From assembly GCA_037576195.1 (NCBI GenBank), contig CM075101.1:16926001-16990000 (forward strand): a stretch of DNA of 64,000 nt. Direction: 5' to 3'. This stretch comes from Phytoseiulus persimilis (lineage: Eukaryota; Arthropoda; Arachnida; Mesostigmata; Phytoseiidae). The notes below the pieces were generated by a model. It saw nothing but the letters and a program-made list of their open reading frames with translations, had not been told where the DNA came from and searched no databases. Made by a program: the position numbers and the translations under genes. Shown here piece by piece: positions 58,713-64,000 of this stretch. Every line of letters starts with the position of its first letter. Position 1 is the stretch's first letter.

Positions 58713-60362
58713 GAAGGCTATCAACTACTTCGAGTTCATAGTTCTCCGAGCAAACGCATGACAGACGTAATCCTCACTTATCTGTCCTTGGAGTCAGTCC
58801 AAGCGAGCGGTATGCGATAAAAGTCGACGTGTCAGTGATGGGTCCCAGTGAAGCCAAGTGACTCGTTTCTGCAGCGACCGATTCCGCTCTCAAATTATCC
58901 GCCAGACGCAGGTATTTCTCAACGCGTGCCCGCTGGAAAAACCGATGAATTTCCGTCTTAAATTGTGGAATAACGGTGTTATTCGGTCGGAGCGATTGCT
59001 GTTTCCTCGCCCCCCCCCCGTCGCGAATCTTACTTATCGGAATCCGCTGCGAAATATCTGCTAGAATTACTCAACATAGACGGTTGCTCCGAAATATTTC
59101 TCTCTTTCGGTGGATAACCTGCGTAAGGAGCAGCCAGCCGGAACACAGTTCTATCTCAAAGTGGAACAACGCATCACCTGAACACTTCGGCAAAATCTGA
59201 TGTCAAGGTTTCGGACCAGTTTTCGATTGCGAATGAAATGGCACGCTCAACTGGAGCCGATCGCTCAGGCTTCGAATCAGCCCCCGGGCTCGTTTCAGAA
59301 TTTGAAATGGCTGAAAAATGTAGGGACTATTTACCACAGATCTAGCCTCTGAATTCCTTGACTCCCCCCCCAGAGTATCGAAGGAAAAATATTGGTAACG
59401 ATTGAATAAGGATGACTGAATGACGTCGCATTATATCTAGTCTGGAAAACAACATTGAGTTGATCAAAGACGGTGTATTGCATCAACGGTATCTCTGTCT
59501 GGCTCTGCCTCCGTCAGCTCAAAATATCTAATCGGCAGCGCCTGAAACTTGAGAAGCAACTCGGAAATGCGGTTGCTGATCACAAGTCAACCAAATCTTT
59601 CACATTTCCTTGATAAACACAGCACGGCTGATTGAGTAATGGTCTTGAGTGGAAGGCGATCCAGATTATAAGAATGTTTTCTGGAATTCTCTGGGAAGTT
59701 CTGCACTCCGCAACAGAAGTTCAGAAGAAAAATGTGAAATAAAGTACTTCCGAGCAATGGATGGAGGGTTGTTTCAAGAACGTCGAGCAGGTCTTCCTTG
59801 TGACATCCGGCCACACCGATAGAGATGATCATGGCCCACGTTCCGATTGCTGAAAGAAGCTACCTCTCGCAAGTATTGGGATATTTTCTCAGACTCACAC
59901 TCTGAATGGGTCGAATGAATGTCGATCGGATGAGCGGGAGGGAAAACTCGATCGCTCCCACGTTCAGCGGGCTTTGATGTGAGGAGTCGAACAGCCTGGA
60001 GATTAAAACTATCTTTTGTTAAGGTGACCCTCACCGAAAGTGTCTATGAAACATGATAGTTGAAGATTACCGTCCTCACCCTGACCCATCGCTCGTCGCT
60101 ACATTGGAAGAAGCAGGTCTGTCGTGCGTGGATCGTTTTGCTCGATTTTCGAGTACGTGGGTCTCGATCAAGTTCTTTCCACTCTGAGATCGGGCGCTCG
60201 GTGTCAGGCTCGTAATTGGCATCGCGTGTTGCATCCGCGGAACGAGTCAGTTTTCTTCAGGTTGTGAGATGTCGATCGCTCTCAGTCAGTCTAGCAGAGT
60301 GAGTGCTTAGAAGCAGATGCTTGCCTTCGCAGGTTTCGATATTCAACGATCCGAATTTGACT
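58713..60362. other. Intergenic stretch before histidine ammonia-lyase
   Basis: No gene recognised. It presumably contains the promoter and 5' UTR of the ammonia-lyase gene. No TATA box stands out, and a C-run lies at about 59362-59370. Confidence 0.4.
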
Positions 60363-63300
60363 ATGAAGATTTCCGCTCGAGTCAGAGGAGAGTGGTTAGC
60401 GATTCCGTGCCTGGACGCTACGAAAAATGTTGGATGGCTGGGCCAAGAAGCGCTCAGGAGATATGTCAAGCTACAACCCGCCACCTACACAGGGAAGGGC
60501 GAAAAAGTTCGTGGAGCATGTTCACATTCTACAGGATGCTGGATTTGATGTAATGGGTGGCGGAGAATCCGACTCGAACACCATGATTTCAATTTTTGGC
60601 ATCGTTCTCGATGAAGGTATTCGAAATTCGCAAGACCAAAGGTGGTGCGCTCTTGGACCACGAGGACCTTCTGCAGAATATCTTGGACGATAATGATTTC
60701 GTGTCGGTCGGTGAGTGACTTCTCAGCTCGGCGTTCCGTGACATCTCAGGAGAAGGTTATCATGACCACTTGGAAACCGCTCGGAGATATTTCAGTTCTG
60801 GAATCCGATCGGCCGTCGCCAATCACCGGTCCGCAGGAGCTGAACTACGTCCCGGAAATGGTGTGAGTACTCGGATCATGTTCATGTTTCGCATGTAGGA
60901 TCGAGCCGATCTGAACTAATCCACCAATACCCCTCAGGCCTGGAGTGTACAAATCTCCTACCCAGGAGCTCACCCTGGATGGGAACAATCTTACACCGGA
61001 GGAACTCATCGCATTAGGTCAAGGCAAATACAAAATTCGGGTGAGGGGTCGCCTTGGGGTGTTGGCGCGAGTCCGAGGTCGTGCCGACGAAATGGTCTTG
61101 CGGCGTCGGGCGGGCGACGAGGAACAAGAATCGTATCTCACGGATGATTCTCTTGAGCTATTCTGTCCGATTCTAGTTATCCCACGATTCAGTTGTCCGA
61201 GTAACTGAAGCGAGAAAAATGTTGGAACAAATACTCGATGAGAACAAGGTGGCCTACGGCATCAACACCGGTTTCGGGAAATTTGCACGGGTTGTGATCC
61301 CCGAAGACAAACTAGTGTGAGTGACACCTCTACCTAGACAAAGATTTTCGCTGAACGGCATGCACCCCATACTTTTCTTGCCACGACTCCTGCGGGTTCT
61401 TCCCTGACCGGGGCGACTGGCTGTGACCCATCCGAGTTACCGAGATAACTCCGCAATCTCTTTCTCTTCTCGTTGGTGAAAACTGCGTCTTTGTGCGCAA
61501 ACATTTAGAGCCCTATCGCCTCAGAAAGCTTGCGTTCCATAATCATGGTCGACATCATCGCCAGTCGGCCCCGCGCGGAGCAGCACAACCTCCCCCCCCC
61601 CCCCCCCCCCCAAACCGCCCATTAGAGGATTCCTCAGTCCTAAATCACGCCATTTCCTAAATTCGCGTTCGGCAGCGAGCTGCAACTGAACTTGGTTCGT
61701 TCCCACGCTGCTGGTGTTGGTCCACCCCTGTCGCCACAGAAGACTAGGATGCTCCTCGCGCTACGGATCAACGTTCTTGCGAAAGGCTATTCTGGCGTGT
61801 CCCCAGAAACACTTCAGCAACTACTGGATGCATTCAACGGTAAAACCTCGTGCTTCATTCGGAACGATGAATTGTGATCTTGCTCGGCCGAGCGACACGT
61901 TAACCCACGATCCGCGTGAGCTCATGAGACTTTCGCGTTACAGCGAACTGCTTATCATGGGTCCCTGAGCAGGGGAGTGTCGGAGCTAGCGGGGATTTGG
62001 CGCCCCTGTCGCATCTGGCCCTTGGTCTCATCGGTGAGGGCCGTATGTGGAGTCCGGAAACGGGCTGGGGTGAGGCGAAATACGTGAGTGGTTCCTCGAA
62101 AGTTAGACTGACGGATAATCGACGAAGCTGGGACAGCTTTGGAATGCTCTTCAGACTGAAACCTGGGAACTCTATCCTCAGGTACTCGAAGCGCACAATC
62201 TAAAACCAATCGAGCTCAAAGCTAAGGAGGTGAGGAATCGAATCTTAACTCACTTACTAAAACCTTTTTCCATGAAATCCGAGTCGCGGCCGGTGCACTC
62301 ACCATGTAGATAACAACGGAGACGCCAATGTTTCGATTTATGGATCGCGGAAAATTTCGGAAATGTCATCCCTTAACACATATGTTGTTGGCAGGGAATA
62401 TGTATGTTGAACGGCACTCAGCTTATCACATCGATTGGTGCTGAAGGTACGCGATGTCGCTGTCCTCACATCGATCGATTCCGATGTCTCTATGAGGTGC
62501 TCATTTCAGGGTAGTGCTTCATCCTCATATCGATTCATGTTGCAGCACTCGAGCGAGCATCAAACATTTGCAAGCAGGCTGACGTGATTTGCGCCCTGAC
62601 GCTCGAGGTTTTGAAGGGGACTACAAGAGCCTTCGATGGCGGTGAGTTCTCCAGATACCCGAATCCTCCAGATCAGCAAAGCCTCAGACGAAGAAGCTTC
62701 CATAAAAGTCTATATGAAGAACTTCCCTCTAAGCAGGTGACCTCTGTGAGGCGGAAGGTTTTTTGCCAGCAAGATGGCAAGACACCTCGAGCTGTGTTAC
62801 CCTAATATCCCCCGATTCAGTCGAGCTGGACAGTCAGGTGGTCTAAATCGCGTCTAAATTTGCTCCCCATAGACATCCAGAAAATTCGACCACATTGGGG
62901 CCAAGCGCTGGTTGCGAAGCGACTGCGAGCTCTTCTGCATTCAGAACTACATCCCTCTGACATCGCGCAATCTCATCGTTTTTGCAATCGTGTGCAAGAT
63001 GCCTACACGATGCGATGCTGCCCACAGGTATCGCTGACGGATAGCATATTGGCTTGTTCCCAGTCAGAGGTACCGGAACCGTTCTTCAATCCATCCGGGA
63101 CGTTGGTATTCAGACATTTCCTTCCAGGTCCATGGGATAGTTCACGACACGATTGATTTCGTGAGGCGCATTATAACGACGGAAATGAACAGCGCAACTG
63201 ACAACCCGGTAAAACATTTGGACTTCAATACGAGACTTGAGCATCGAGGTACTCGCTGACCATCTAGAATTAGATCGTTCTTCTCGAGTCAATGTTAATA

Positions 63301-64000
63301 CTCTGTCCCCGCAGCTTGTCTTCGTCGATCGGAATGAAATCATTTCCGGCGGTAATTTTCACGGAGAGTATCCGGCAAAGGTGCGTTTCGTAGTTTTCGC
63401 AGGAGGAGCACACTCGGGGCAGCTCGTGGAGAGTGGAGTTTTGACGAAAAACCTGTTTCCGTCTCCAGGCACTGGACTACTTGGCGATAGCGGTTCATGA
63501 ACTAGCGTCGATGTCCGAGCGCAGAACCGAGCGCTTAGTCAACCCAGCTGTTTCGGAACTGCCCGCATTTTTAGTCGAGGACGGTGGGCTGAATTCTGGT
63601 TTCATGTTGGCCCACTGCACAGCCGCTTCTCTCGGTGAGTCTGTTTACGCCTTTTCAAGTGATGTGAGTATGGCGAAGTCGCCGGCCGGCCAGCTCCGAT
63701 GCTCTCATAATTCCACAATTCCAGTCGCTGAAAACAAAGTACTCTGCCATCCTGCGTCTATCGATTCTATACCAACTAGCGCTGGGACCGAAGATCACGT
63801 TTCCATGGGAGCGATGGCGGCTCGGAAAGCCCTGAAGGTCATCTGAAATATCCTATACTGGAAGACTATTCTTGATCATTCCTGATTTCCGCATGTCTCG
63901 AAATTCCAGGGATAAACGAAGTATTCTTCCTTTCAAGGTGGTGGAGAACGTGGAACACGTCCTTGCTATCGAGCTCCTCGCAGCGTGTCAAGCCATTGAG
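60363..64000 (+). CDS. Hal: Histidine ammonia-lyase, 5' and central exons (partial, runs off window)
   Basis: Converts L-histidine to urocanate plus ammonia, the first step of histidine breakdown in the cytosol. Exons from phase and similarity: 60363-~60500 ([16 protein letters not shown]), ~60617-60711, 60750-60862, 60938-61040, 61177-61316, 61676-61839, 61944-62083, 62182-62229, 62395-62446, 62546-62641, 62873-63027, 63128-63208, 63315-63380, 63469-63634, 63725-63837, 63938-64000+. The electrophilic MIO cofactor triad Ala-Ser-Gly is intact in [17 protein letters not shown]. Also present are [43 protein letters not shown] and [17 protein letters not shown]. From 60938 onward all introns are GT-AG and in phase. 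The joins of the first three exons are unsettled, and the donor after ALK (GTCATC, 63838) is weak. The last 80-110 residues of the protein lie beyond the window. Gene identity is very secure. Confidence 0.93.
61585..61604. repeat. Poly-C tract in a lyase intron
   Basis: About 18-20 consecutive C in the 61317-61675 intron. The length may be unreliable because homopolymers are error-prone; a similar tract is at 29567-29583. Confidence 0.8.

Overview
The window is nuclear DNA of an animal. The genes are split by short GT-AG introns, mostly 60-400 bp, and the domain content is metazoan: a Wee1 kinase, histidine ammonia-lyase, a peritrophin chitin-binding protein and Ig cell-surface domains. The chitin-binding protein, the Tc1 element and Helitron/LINE-like debris point to an arthropod. 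Compact introns with unsuppressed CpG would suit a mite or other chelicerate, but that last step is inference only.

Layout. 1-2.1 kb (+): 3' part of an Ig-domain transmembrane receptor. 2.1-6.4 kb: no recognisable gene. 6.45-7.42 kb: a non-autonomous DNA element with long subterminal inverted repeats. 7.6-12.6 kb: a repeat territory made of a 45-bp tandem repeat in two opposed orientations. It is interrupted by a complete Tc1-like transposon (8231-9788) that sits at a TA and leaves a readable empty site, and by a broken endonuclease fragment. 14.6-28.35 kb (-): wee1 copy 1. 32.6-43.76 kb (-): wee1 copy 2, a tandem paralogue with the same exon number-by-phase plan and a similarly huge intron. 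46.2 kb (+): a small C2H2 zinc-finger ORF. 49.1-51.6 kb (-): two nested copies of a non-LTR retrotransposon. 53.4 kb (+): an isolated exon-like fragment of a Brr2-type helicase. 57.5-58.7 kb (+): a complete, TATA-driven gene for a secreted single-domain chitin-binding protein. 60.36-64 kb (+): histidine ammonia-lyase, running off the right edge.

How things relate. The two wee1 copies are the main story. Both can be spliced in phase from start to stop (about 590 and 570 residues). Their kinase-lobe exons are almost identical in protein while silent sites differ widely, and at least four collinear islands inside the 11.5-kb and 8.7-kb introns are still alignable. That pattern suggests an old duplication with both kinases and some intronic elements under constraint. 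The repeat territory records a layered history: array growth, inversion, transposon insertion and decay. The genes to the right (chitin-binding protein, histidine ammonia-lyase) appear independent of it. All splice models come from reading consensus sites, reading-frame phase and protein similarity by eye; no transcript data were available.
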